Part shown: positions 48,728 to 57,023 of the stretch, one piece after another
Layout: every line of letters starts with the position of its first letter
Numbering within the stretch: position 1 is the first letter of the stretch
Assembly: GCF_008704535.1 (NCBI RefSeq)
Contig: NZ_CP023701.1
Span: 6,428,001 to 6,492,000 of the forward strand
DNA from: Streptomyces subrutilus
GTDB lineage: Bacteria; Actinomycetota; Actinomycetes; Streptomycetales; Streptomycetaceae
DNA: 64,000 nt
Direction: 5' to 3'
Made by a program: the position numbers and the translations under genes
The notes under the pieces: model-generated
Told to the model about the DNA's origin: nothing
The model's database searches: none
What the model saw: the letters and a program-made list of their open reading frames with translations, nothing else

Positions 48728-49552
48728 ATGTCATCCATATTCGTCGTAATTGTCGGCCTGTTGGGGCTCGCGGTGGGCTCCTTCCTCAACGTCGCCGTCT
48801 CCCGGGTGCCGGCCGGCCGCTCGGTCGTGCGACCCGGCTCCGCCTGCCCGCGATGCGCCACGGCGATCGCGGCCCGGGACAACATCCCCGTCGTGTCCTG
48901 GCTCCTGCTGGGCCGCCGCTGCCGCGCCTGCCGGGTTCCGATCCCCGCGCGCTACCCGCTCGTCGAAGCGCTCACCGCGCTCCTCTTCGCCTCCGAGGCA
49001 CTGCGCTTCGGCCGGTCCGAGATGCTGCCGGCCGCACTCGTCTTCACCGCGGGGCTGGTGGCGCTGGCCGCCTGCGACGCCGAACACCTCCTGCTCCCGA
49101 GGCGGCTGATCTACCCGACCCTCGGGCTCACCGCCGCGTGTCTGCTCGCCGCCGCCGCGGCCACCGGCCAGTGGTACCGGCTCGGCGTGACCGCGGCGTG
49201 CGGAGCGGGCGGGTTCGCCGTCTTCTTCGCCCTGCACCGGGTGCGGCCGGCCTGGCTCGGATTCGGCGACGTGCGCCTGGCCGGCCTGCTCGGCACCGGG
49301 CTGGGCTGGCTCGGTCCGTGGCATCTCGTCTTCGCGCTGGTGGCCGGCAGCTTCGCCGGGCTGCTGGTGGGCATCGCGCTCATGGCGGCGGGGCGGGCCA
49401 CCCGCCACACCCGCCTCCCCTTCGGCGTGTTCCTCGCCGCCGGCGCCGTCGCCGCCCTCCTCGTCGGCGCTCCGGTCGTCCACTGGTACGAGAGCCTGAG
49501 CGATCCGTACGCGACGGGGGCACCCCCCACCACGGTCCGCGACCGCCCCTGA
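48728..49552 (+). CDS. pilD: Prepilin peptidase PilD
   Basis: 274 residues with seven or eight membrane helices. GLAVGSFLNVAVSRVP and the tetra-Cys segment CPRCATAIAARDNIPVVSWLLLGRRCRAC mark the N-methyltransferase half. The aspartyl protease residues lie in ALAACDAEHLLLPRRLIYP and GFGDVRLAGLLGTGLG. It cleaves after the Gly of prepilins and methylates the new N-terminus. Located 111 bp after the major pilin. The last ~25 residues are polar. Confidence 0.93.
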   Translation: MSSIFVVIVGLLGLAVGSFLNVAVSRVPAGRSVVRPGSACPRCATAIAARDNIPVVSWLLLGRRCRACRVPIPARYPLVEALTALLFASEALRFGRSEMLPAALVFTAGLVALAACDAEHLLLPRRLIYPTLGLTAACLLAAAAATGQWYRLGVTAACGAGGFAVFFALHRVRPAWLGFGDVRLAGLLGTGLGWLGPWHLVFALVAGSFAGLLVGIALMAAGRATRHTRLPFGVFLAAGAVAALLVGAPVVHWYESLSDPYATGAPPTTVRDRP

Positions 49553-49694
49553 CCGCCGGGCCGGACGTCAGCCGCGGGCCGGCTTTCGGCTGCCGACGGC
49601 CGCGCGACGTTGCTTCTGGGCATACCTACAGCGTCACGCGCCGCATGCGCACCGAAGACTGGTCCTTCGTACAACCGCGCGCCCGACCGATTGG

Positions 49695-49707
49695 TAACCT
49701 GGTTGCC
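49695..49707 (+). promoter_or_regulatory. -10 element of a leaderless padR transcript
   Basis: TAACCT (49695-49700), 7 nt, then the ATG at 49708; no Shine-Dalgarno sequence. Confidence 0.5.
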
Positions 49708-50265
49708 ATGGTGAAACCCGACCGACCTGATCTGCCGCTGGCGGAGTGGATTGTGCTCGCGCTCATGGCTGAACGACCCAGTCACGGCTTCGCCATCGCA
49801 GCCCTCACCGCTGAAGGCGCGGAAATCGGTCAGTTCTGGTACATCTCGCGACCCATGGTCTACCGGTCGATCACGCGGCTGGTCGAGCGCGGACTGATCA
49901 CGGCGGTCGGCGCCGAGGAAAGCGACCGCGGACCGCAGCGCATGATCTACGCCACCACCCGCTCGGCGAAGACGACGGTGAGCCGGTGGCTCAGTGAACC
50001 CGTGGTCCACCTGTTCGACGTCCGTGCCGAGCTCACCTGCAAGCTCCTGCTGCTCCAGCGTCGCGACGCCAGCCCGGCCCGCCTGGTCGAGCGCCAACGG
50101 GTCGTCATCGACGGGATCGAGGAGTCGCTGCGCGCCAAGGAGCACGCCGGCGACCACCTGGCCCGCGCGATCTACGCCTGGCGGCTGGAACACGTCCGCG
50201 CCGCGCGCCGGTTCCTCGACGCGGTCGACGTCGACTCGGCGCGGCCGGCGGTCACGACCGGCTGA
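49708..50265 (+). CDS. PadR family transcriptional regulator
   Basis: 185 residues. The PadR winged helix is LAEWIVLALMAERPSHGFAIAAL, then YISRPMVYRSITRLVERGLITAV, with the wing RGPQRMIYATT. The C-terminal helical dimerisation region (~100-175) is of the VirR/PadR type. It sits inside the pilus locus beside pilD and convergent with the RTX protein gene, so it is a candidate regulator of these surface genes. No target site is proven. Confidence 0.9.
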   Translation: MVKPDRPDLPLAEWIVLALMAERPSHGFAIAALTAEGAEIGQFWYISRPMVYRSITRLVERGLITAVGAEESDRGPQRMIYATTRSAKTTVSRWLSEPVVHLFDVRAELTCKLLLLQRRDASPARLVERQRVVIDGIEESLRAKEHAGDHLARAIYAWRLEHVRAARRFLDAVDVDSARPAVTTG

Positions 50266-50463
50266 CGTCACGCGCCTATCGTCCTCCCCCCGGCATCCAC
50301 GTCACCGCCCCGCGCGTGCGGGCGACTCGATCCGGCAGCCACCGGCGGGCCGCGGCCACCGCGGATGACACCCCGACGGCGGCGTACGAGCCGTCACCCA
50401 CCCGTCCGGCAGCCGACCCGGTGGCCGTGGACCGTGCTCGACCGTGAGCCCGGGCCAACACGA

Positions 50464-50520
50464 CGGGCCCGGCGATCGCGTCATCACGATCACCGGGCCC
50501 GCGAGGCGCGTCAGCGCCTC
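50464..50520. terminator. Two terminator-like hairpins between padR and the VCBS/RTX gene
   Basis: CGGGCCCGG (50464-50472) pairs with CCGGGCCCG (50493-50501), with further inner pairing. GAGGCGC-GTCA-GCGCCTC (50503-50520) follows. The genes converge here, so both strands can be terminated. The remaining bases of 50266-50549 show no gene. Confidence 0.6.
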
Positions 50521-50549
50521 ATGGCCGGTCGCCGGAAGCGGCTCGTCGG

Positions 50550-52538
50550 CTAGGGCACCTCGACGACGGTCTCGCAGGAGCCGCCGGCCGCGATCGAGTC
50601 CGTGCCCGGGAGCGTCGGACCGCCGTTGGCGTCGCCGGCGCAGACGTCCGCGCCGCTACCACCGGAGAGGCTGTCGCTGTCGGCGCCACCGACCACGGTG
50701 TCGTTGCCGTTGCCACCGGAGAGCGCGTCGTTGCCGGCCCCGCCACGGACGATGTCGGTGCCGTCACCGCCGCTGATGGCGTCGCTCCCGTCACCGCCGT
50801 CGACGTAGTCGTTGCCGCTGCCGGCCGACACGGCGTCGTTGCCACCGAACGCGCAGATCGTGTCGTTGCCGCCGTTGCCGCTGACACTGTCGTTCCCGTT
50901 GCCGGTCACGATCACGTCGGCGCCGCCGGTGCCGTTGACGATCCCGTTGCCGGTGATCGTGGCGGCGAGACCCTTGCAGCCGGCCGCGACGTTGATCGTC
51001 ACGGTCGCGACGTTCGACTCGGCGGTGCCGTCCGTCGCCTTGTACGTGAAGCTGTCGCTTCCGACGTAGGCGCCGGCGGGCTGGTAGTCGAACGAGCCGT
51101 TCGGGTTGAGCGTGAGGGTGCCGTGCGCCGGCCCGGTCACCAGCGACGCCGTCAGCGCGCTGCCGTCGGGGTCCGTGTCGTTGCCGAGGACGCCAGGAGC
51201 GCCGACGGCGAGCGGGGTGTCCGCCCCGACGTGGCCGTACGACTCGTTCGCGGTCGTCGGAGTCCGGTTCGTCGTGTTGAGCAGCACCGACGCGTCGTTG
51301 ACGTACGTCGCCGAGCTGTTGCTGTTGGCCGTGGCGACATCGGGACGCCCGTCGCCGTCGATGTCGGCCACCGCGGTGGCCTGCGGGGAGCGACCGCCGC
51401 CCAGTCCGAAGACGAGCGGGGTGCCGAAGGCGCCCGTGCCGTCGCCCTCGAGTACGACGACCTCGTGCGATCCGGCGCTGGAGACGACCAGGTCGACGTG
51501 TCCGTCGCCGTTCAGGTCGGCCACCGAGGCGGAGCTGAGGTTCGCCCCCGCCGACCGGACGCTCGCGGCGGCGAACCCGCCCGTGCCGTCACCGAGCAGG
51601 ACCGCGACGCGCCCCGGCGTGCCGGGGGCCACGACGACGGCGTCCGGCTTGCCGTCCCCGTTCACGTCGGCGAGCTTGAGCTTGGTCGGAAGTGCCACAC
51701 CGGCCGGGACGCTCGACGCGGTGCCGAAGCCGCCGTGTCCGTCGCCCGGCAGCACGGAGAGCGTGCCGGTCGACGAGTTCGAGGTGACGAGATCCAGATG
51801 GCCGTCGCCGCCCAGGTCGGCGGCCGCGATGCCCTGCGGGCCGACGCCGCCGCCCAGTCCGAACCGTGTCGCCGCGCCGAACGTGCCGTTCCCGTTGCCG
51901 AGCACGACCGCGACGTTGTTCGTGTTCGCGTTGGACGTCGCGAGATCCGGCTTGCCGTCCTCGTCGAAGTCGCCCACGGCTACGCCGGTCGGGAAGCGCA
52001 CGAGACACGGGTTGTCGCTCGTGGTGTCGCACCCCGGCGTCGGGTTGAGTTCCACCGCCGCGCCGGCGCCGAGCGCGCCCGAGCCGTCACCGAGCCAGAC
52101 TAGGGCGACGTTGCCGCGCGCGTCCTGGCTGACGACGTCCTGGTGGCCGTCGCCGTTGACGTCCTGGATCACCGCCGAGCCGATGAACGGGCTCGACGCG
52201 GTCTGCGGGGCCGCGTACGTCGTCACGGTGCCGAAGCCGCCGCCACCGGAGCCGAGGAACACGCCCAGGCCCTCGGCGCGGATCGCCGTCACGAGGTCCG
52301 GCTTCCCGTCGTTGTCGAGATCGCCGATCGCGACGGCGGCGCTGCCGCGGCCGGTGTCGTCGAGGTTGACCGCGGTCCCGAGACCGGTCGTGTTGACGGC
52401 GGTCGCCGATACCGGGCTGGCGACCATGACGACGGTCGCCACCGCGAGGACGAGCGTCGGAATGCGGCGTGGCCGACCGCGCGTGACCGCGGCCGAGCCG
52501 CCGTCCGGCGTGAGGTGCCGACGTGATGATCTGTTCAT
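50550..52538 (-). CDS. Secreted VCBS/FG-GAP beta-propeller protein with Ig-like and RTX repeats
   Basis: 662 residues. A signal peptide (LVLAVATVVMVASPVSATA) is followed by seven FG-GAP/VCBS calcium motifs of the type DxDGDGxxDxV (from DLDNDGKPDLV to DIDGDGRPDVA), enough for one seven-bladed integrin-like propeller. A cadherin-like VCBS domain (LGNDTDPDGSALTASLVTGPAHG start) is next, then RTX nonapeptide repeats GGxGxDxxx (~560-640). All three modules bind calcium and mediate adhesion or carbohydrate contact in other proteins. A single gene on the minus strand inside the pilus locus. It is secreted, with no sortase or membrane anchor seen. Confidence 0.88.
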   Translation of the reverse strand: MNRSSRRHLTPDGGSAAVTRGRPRRIPTLVLAVATVVMVASPVSATAVNTTGLGTAVNLDDTGRGSAAVAIGDLDNDGKPDLVTAIRAEGLGVFLGSGGGGFGTVTTYAAPQTASSPFIGSAVIQDVNGDGHQDVVSQDARGNVALVWLGDGSGALGAGAAVELNPTPGCDTTSDNPCLVRFPTGVAVGDFDEDGKPDLATSNANTNNVAVVLGNGNGTFGAATRFGLGGGVGPQGIAAADLGGDGHLDLVTSNSSTGTLSVLPGDGHGGFGTASSVPAGVALPTKLKLADVNGDGKPDAVVVAPGTPGRVAVLLGDGTGGFAAASVRSAGANLSSASVADLNGDGHVDLVVSSAGSHEVVVLEGDGTGAFGTPLVFGLGGGRSPQATAVADIDGDGRPDVATANSNSSATYVNDASVLLNTTNRTPTTANESYGHVGADTPLAVGAPGVLGNDTDPDGSALTASLVTGPAHGTLTLNPNGSFDYQPAGAYVGSDSFTYKATDGTAESNVATVTINVAAGCKGLAATITGNGIVNGTGGADVIVTGNGNDSVSGNGGNDTICAFGGNDAVSAGSGNDYVDGGDGSDAISGGDGTDIVRGGAGNDALSGGNGNDTVVGGADSDSLSGGSGADVCAGDANGGPTLPGTDSIAAGGSCETVVEVP

Positions 52539-52794
52539 GGGGGAGGCCCCTCCTCAGGGCCTGATGCACGAGAGTGGGTGACGCGCTACGACAGGACGTG
52601 GACGGACTGCGGTAGTCACCGAGTGACGACGTCTGCGGCGCAGGCGATGCGCGGCACCCGGCCTGCCGCGGACGCGCTTGTCGGCGGTCCCGGCGGCAAG
52701 GGGGTGTGGGGCCGGCGACGAGGACCTGCGGGCCGGGGCCGCCGGCGGGCGGGGTGCGTGCCCGCCGACGGCCGTTGCCGGTCCTCGGGATCGC

Positions 52795-54024
52795 CTAGTA
52801 GCCGTAGGCGGCGAGGGTCGCCTGGATGGTGCTGTCCCCGTCCCAGTCGTTGTTGAACAGGTCGGTCCAGGCAGTCGCCGCGCCGGCGTTGCCGCCCTTC
52901 AGGGCGACGCCGAACTGCTCGATGTCCCCGTAGCCCGAGTACGCGCTCGGATTGACCTCGGTCCACGTGTTGGGGTCGTTGCCCGTGGTGCCGTTCAGCG
53001 AACTCGACGTCCAGCTCACGTTCACGACGTTCGACTTCGCGACGAGACCCAGCTGGGTGTTGCCGCCGGCGTTCGCCGTCACCGCGCCGCGCACCTGGCT
53101 GATGCCCGATTCCAGGCGCACCTTGCACGCCGTGCCCGCGCTGTCGCACGCGCTGCCCCGGAACACGTTCTGACCCGCCCCGCTGTCGACCCAGGAGAAC
53201 CCGTTCTGGGTCAGCGCCTGCTTGGACGCCGCACCGAACGGAGCGGAAGCCGGGTCTGCGACCGCGATCCGGTGACCGCTCGTCGCGAGCCAGGTCACCA
53301 CCGCCGGGATCGTCGTGGGCGCGCCGCCGGAGACCGCCGAGGCGTCGCACCGGGGCGACTGCGCCTTGCCGTTGCCGCTGCCGTTGGCGTCCGCACCGAA
53401 CGCGAGCGGCGGACTGCCGGCGTTGGACGGGTCGTCGCCCTTGGTCGAGCCCGCCCAGCTGCCGCTACAGCTGTAGATCGCCAGGCGTCCGACCGCCACG
53501 AGGTGCTTGCTGTTGATGTCGCCGTTGCACTCGACGGTTCCGCTCGCCGTGCAGGTCCCGCCGTCCGAGGTCGGGATGACCGCGTCGACGTTGGCCTCGT
53601 CCGCCGACAGGAACGCGTCGATGTGCAACGGCCCGTCGGTGCAGTTGTTCGACGAGGAGGGATTGCACGTGGTGTAGGGGCCGGCGCTCTTCAGCTGCTG
53701 GCGCAGGCTTCCCGACGTGATGCCCCGCATCGTCGACGTGTCGATCACCGGCTTGTTCCAGAACCCGCCGACCTGCGAGGCGGCGTTCGCCGTGAACGGC
53801 GTGAGCGACTGCAGCGACGCGATTCTGCCCTTCATGTCCTTGACGGCCGGATACATGTTGTTCGCTATACCGACCTGCGTGTCCGTCGTGGCGAACGCCG
53901 CCGGTGCCGTGACGGCGATCAGCGCCGCGGCGAGGGCACCCGCCGCGAACGCCTTCCGTACCCGGCGCATCGCGGTGGGGCCGGAGTTCGGGGCGTTCCA
54001 CGTGCGCTTGGACTGTCGTTGCAT
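52795..54024 (-). CDS. Secreted ModA-like (periplasmic-binding fold) protein
   Basis: 409 residues. A long N-region then signal peptide (AFAAGALAAALIAVTAPAAFA). The mature chain carries motifs of molybdate-binding ModA: DAFLSADEANVDAV and, near 240, RIAVADPASAPFGAASKQALTQNGF. Large inserted loops rich in Cys and Asn/Ser separate them (TTCNPSSSNNCTDGP; SCSGSWAG; CDSAGTACK). There is no lipobox and no ABC permease nearby, so it is probably not a transport receptor. Its place between pilus genes suggests an extracellular or pilus-associated role. Function unknown. Confidence 0.7.
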   Translation of the reverse strand: MQRQSKRTWNAPNSGPTAMRRVRKAFAAGALAAALIAVTAPAAFATTDTQVGIANNMYPAVKDMKGRIASLQSLTPFTANAASQVGGFWNKPVIDTSTMRGITSGSLRQQLKSAGPYTTCNPSSSNNCTDGPLHIDAFLSADEANVDAVIPTSDGGTCTASGTVECNGDINSKHLVAVGRLAIYSCSGSWAGSTKGDDPSNAGSPPLAFGADANGSGNGKAQSPRCDASAVSGGAPTTIPAVVTWLATSGHRIAVADPASAPFGAASKQALTQNGFSWVDSGAGQNVFRGSACDSAGTACKVRLESGISQVRGAVTANAGGNTQLGLVAKSNVVNVSWTSSSLNGTTGNDPNTWTEVNPSAYSGYGDIEQFGVALKGGNAGAATAWTDLFNNDWDGDSTIQATLAAYGY

Positions 54025-54157
54025 CTGCTACTCCTGGTCGACCTGGTGGGCGGCGGTTGCCCCATGGGCACCTGCCGGTGGAATCAGGTAGATGCCCAGA
54101 CTTCCTGGGCATCTGCGAGGTTTCCCGGCATGACGGTGCCGCACATGCCACCTAGTA

Positions 54158-54170
54158 GTCAATGATTGAC
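54158..54170. promoter_or_regulatory. Palindrome in the divergent region of the ModA-like and Excalibur genes
   Basis: GTCAAT-G-ATTGAC, perfect 6-bp arms, in an AT-richer part of the 267-bp gap. It shares the TGATT core with the palindromes of the pil promoters, but the match is short. Confidence 0.4.
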
Positions 54171-54291
54171 AACCATGCTCGGTGTGGATGTAATGCACGT
54201 ATCCAGCCTGCAAGCGGGCCGGCGGCGCATGCCGTCGGTCCGCTCAGGCATGGACGGGACGGGCTGACGGCACGATGAACAGAGGCGTGGT

Positions 54292-54924
54292 ATGGCACTG
54301 TTGGGCAGACTGTCGGGCTCGCGCGCGATCAGGCGGGGTGTGCTGGTCCTCGCGGTGGTCGCGGTGGCCCTGGGCGTCGTCGTCTTCGTGCGCGGTGGGT
54401 CGGATTCGGCCGCCCAAGCCAAGAGACCCGAACGGGAGTGGTGTACGCCGGGCACCGCGCGCACCGCGCTCTGCCCGAACGGCAAGGTGTTCGACGCGAA
54501 GGAATACGCCAGCCACGGGGCCGCCTTCGGGTGCACCTACTTCGCCCGTCAGGCGGACGCCCAGGCGGTCCTGCGGGCCGACCCGGGCGATCCGAACCAC
54601 CTCGACGACGGAGGCGGCGTCGCGTGCCGCGGCCTGCCGGCACCGCGCGACACCACACCGGTCCCGCACACCGCCCAGTGCGGTCCCGGCGACACCCGCA
54701 GCGCGCTCTGCCCGCAGCCGGACCGGTCCTTCGACGCCCGCTACTTCCTGCGCCACGGCGGTGACGCCTACGACTGCCCGGACTTCGCCAGCCAAGCGGA
54801 CGCGCAGGCGGTCCTGCGCTTCGACCCGGCCGACCCGAACCACCTCGACGGCGCCCGCAAGGGCGTCGCGTGCCCGAACCTGCCGGGACCCAAGGACGTC
54901 AAGCCCGTGCGACGGGCACCGTGA
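54292..54924 (+). CDS. Membrane-anchored protein with two Excalibur-like motifs
   Basis: 210 residues. An N-terminal membrane helix (GVLVLAVVAVALGVVVFV) is followed by two copies of FxxQADAQAVLRxDPxDPNHLDxxxxVAC-LP, the Excalibur calcium-binding module with paired Cys. Each copy is preceded by a related Cys-containing segment (TPGTARTALCPNGKVFDAKEY; GPGDTRSALCPQPDRSFDARY). It is exposed on the outer face of the membrane. The same module recurs in the gene at 56574, both flanking the pilin-propeller gene. Confidence 0.8.
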   Translation: MALLGRLSGSRAIRRGVLVLAVVAVALGVVVFVRGGSDSAAQAKRPEREWCTPGTARTALCPNGKVFDAKEYASHGAAFGCTYFARQADAQAVLRADPGDPNHLDDGGGVACRGLPAPRDTTPVPHTAQCGPGDTRSALCPQPDRSFDARYFLRHGGDAYDCPDFASQADAQAVLRFDPADPNHLDGARKGVACPNLPGPKDVKPVRRAP

Positions 54925-54992
54925 CGCGGCAAGGGCCCGCGCGTGCGCCCGGGCTGAACGCGCCCCATCGACCGAAGGAAGCCCCGACTGCC

Positions 54993-56570
54993 ATGACACC
55001 GGACCACCGCATGTTCTCCTCGCGCGCCAGACGCCAGGACGGCTTCACCCTCATCGAGTTGCTCGTGGTCATCGTGATCCTGGGCGTCCTCTCCGCCATC
55101 GTGGTGTTCTCCGTCAGGGGCATCGGCGACAAGGGCCACAAGAGCGCGGTCGCCGCGGACGCGGCCACCCTGCGCACAGCGGAAGAGTCCTACTGCGCGA
55201 AGCACGGACGCTACGGGACGGTCGATGACCTGAAGGCCGACGGGCTGCTGGCCGGAGAGCCGGTCTACAACATGGTGGAGGTCGGCGAGGAGAACAAGTG
55301 CGGTCGGGGCGAGAAGTCGTCGTTCACGCTGTACGACACCTCCACACCGACGGAGAGCGCGGCGGACCCGATCCCGGTGGGCGCCAACGCCACCGACCTC
55401 GCGGTCGACGAGAAGGCCGACCGCGTGTACGTCGTGTCCACCGCGGAGAAGACCGTGACGGCGATCGACGGCACGACCGACAAGCCGATCGGCTCGCCGA
55501 TCAACGTCGGCGGCGCCGTGTCGGACCCGACCCGGATCGCGGTCAACCCCCGCACGGGGCAGGTCTACGTCGGAGGTGCGAACGGCGTCGCGATCATCGA
55601 CACGGTCGACGGCAATCAAGTCACCCGTGTCAGCGGATACGAGACGGCCGTCTCCGGCCTGGCCGTCTCTCCCGAGAACGACGGCGAGGTCTACATCGGC
55701 GGTGGTGGTGCGGCCGCCGGAGAGATCGCCTACATCGCGGCCGGCACCTCGTCGGCGACGAAGATCCCCCTGCCCGCCGGAGGACCCGTGGCCGCGGGCA
55801 ACGGCATGGACTTCTCCTTCGACCCCGCGCGCCACGCGGTGTACTTCGCGAAGCAGGGTACCGGCGGCGGTGCGAGCCCCAAGGCCGGCCTCTTCGCCAT
55901 CTCGTCGCAGACCCACGCGGCCAGGATCGTGGCGGACTTCCCGGCCGCGTCCAGCTGCGGCAAGAACCTCGGGAGCCTCGCCTCCAACTCCGCTCGCGGC
56001 ACGGTCGCCGTCGATCCGAACCGCAACCGCGTCTACCTGCTGGCCAGAAGGTGCACGCAGGACGCGGCGAGGCCTGTCGGGACGGTGCTCGCCATCAACC
56101 CCGACGACGGAACGTCAACGCAGATCGACGACCCGGCGGGCACGCTCTTCAGCCCCCTTTCCGCGGGCTACAACGCCACGTCCGGATCGGTCTACGTCTA
56201 CTCCACCGGCGGAACCGCATCGGGATGCAATACCTCGGGCCGGATCAGCCGACTCGTCGGGACGACGGTCACGGGGGAGACGTCGGTCTGCGGCATGTCG
56301 AACTCCGGCGGGAACGCGGCGCACAAGGCCGCCGTGCTGAAGAACTACAACAGGCTGTTCGTCGCGCAGTACTACAGCGTCGGCGGGGACGGCAAGCCGC
56401 TCGCGCCCGGCGGCATCGGGGCCACCGACGGCACCACGCTGCTGAGGCGGCCCGCGATCGGAACGCCTCGCCACTTCGTCTCGCTGGCCGTGAACAACAC
56501 GACGGCGAAGATGTACGCGGTCGACGCGCTGAACTCACGGCTCGTGGTGTTCCGGACGGGAACGGCCTAG
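54993..56570 (+). CDS. Prepilin fused to a beta-propeller
   Basis: 525 residues. The class III signal RRQDG precedes FTLIELLVVIVILGVLSAI, then a pilin-like segment closely similar to the major pilin (AVAADAATLRTAEESYCAKHGRYGTVDDLKADGLL). From ~115 onwards it is a repetitive beta domain with YVTN/NHL-like strands (DLAVDEKADRVYVVSTAEKTVTAID; RIAVNPRTGQVYVGGANGVAIID; GTVAVDPNRNRVYLLARR; SLAVNNTTAKMYAVDALNSRLVVF), most simply a six- or seven-bladed propeller. It should be a pilus subunit displaying a propeller. GAAGGAAG lies 11 nt before the ATG. Confidence 0.85.
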   Translation: MTPDHRMFSSRARRQDGFTLIELLVVIVILGVLSAIVVFSVRGIGDKGHKSAVAADAATLRTAEESYCAKHGRYGTVDDLKADGLLAGEPVYNMVEVGEENKCGRGEKSSFTLYDTSTPTESAADPIPVGANATDLAVDEKADRVYVVSTAEKTVTAIDGTTDKPIGSPINVGGAVSDPTRIAVNPRTGQVYVGGANGVAIIDTVDGNQVTRVSGYETAVSGLAVSPENDGEVYIGGGGAAAGEIAYIAAGTSSATKIPLPAGGPVAAGNGMDFSFDPARHAVYFAKQGTGGGASPKAGLFAISSQTHAARIVADFPAASSCGKNLGSLASNSARGTVAVDPNRNRVYLLARRCTQDAARPVGTVLAINPDDGTSTQIDDPAGTLFSPLSAGYNATSGSVYVYSTGGTASGCNTSGRISRLVGTTVTGETSVCGMSNSGGNAAHKAAVLKNYNRLFVAQYYSVGGDGKPLAPGGIGATDGTTLLRRPAIGTPRHFVSLAVNNTTAKMYAVDALNSRLVVFRTGTA

Positions 56571-56573
56571 ACC

Positions 56574-56960
56574 ATGACGGACCAGTCACGCACCCTCCAC
56601 GAGGGCCGGGACCACCGGCCGCGGCCAGGCCGTCGACGCTCCGTCGCGGCGCTCGGCGTGATCGCGGCGATCACACTGACCGCGTGCGCGGGCAACGAAC
56701 CCCCGGTGCGCGCGTTCGACGTCGCTCCGTACGTGCACCAGGGACACGTGGTCGACTGCGGTGCGTTCAAGGCCCAGGCCGACGCGCAGACGGTGCTGCG
56801 GGCGGACCCGCTCGACCCGAACGGTCTCGACCCGGACGGCGACGGCATCGCGTGCCCGAACCTGCCCGCGCCGAAGGACGGGAAGCCGGTCCACCGCGAC
56901 TTCATGACCGACGTGGACGGCGCGCCGATCATCGAGCCGGTCGAGCCGTCGCCGACGTAG
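56574..56960 (+). CDS. Excalibur-domain lipoprotein
   Basis: 128 residues. A signal peptide (VAALGVIAAITLTAC) ends in a lipobox, so it is lipid-anchored. One Excalibur-like motif follows: DCGAFKAQADAQTVLRADPLDPNGLDPDGDGIACPNLP with the calcium loop DPDGDG. It starts 3 nt after the pilin-propeller stop, so the two are probably co-transcribed. Same module as in the protein at 54292. Confidence 0.8.
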   Translation: MTDQSRTLHEGRDHRPRPGRRRSVAALGVIAAITLTACAGNEPPVRAFDVAPYVHQGHVVDCGAFKAQADAQTVLRADPLDPNGLDPDGDGIACPNLPAPKDGKPVHRDFMTDVDGAPIIEPVEPSPT

Positions 56961-57023
56961 CGGCAGCGCGCCAGTGGTGCCCGACCCGGGGAGCGTCCCG
57001 GGGCGGGCACCGTTTTCCTGCCC

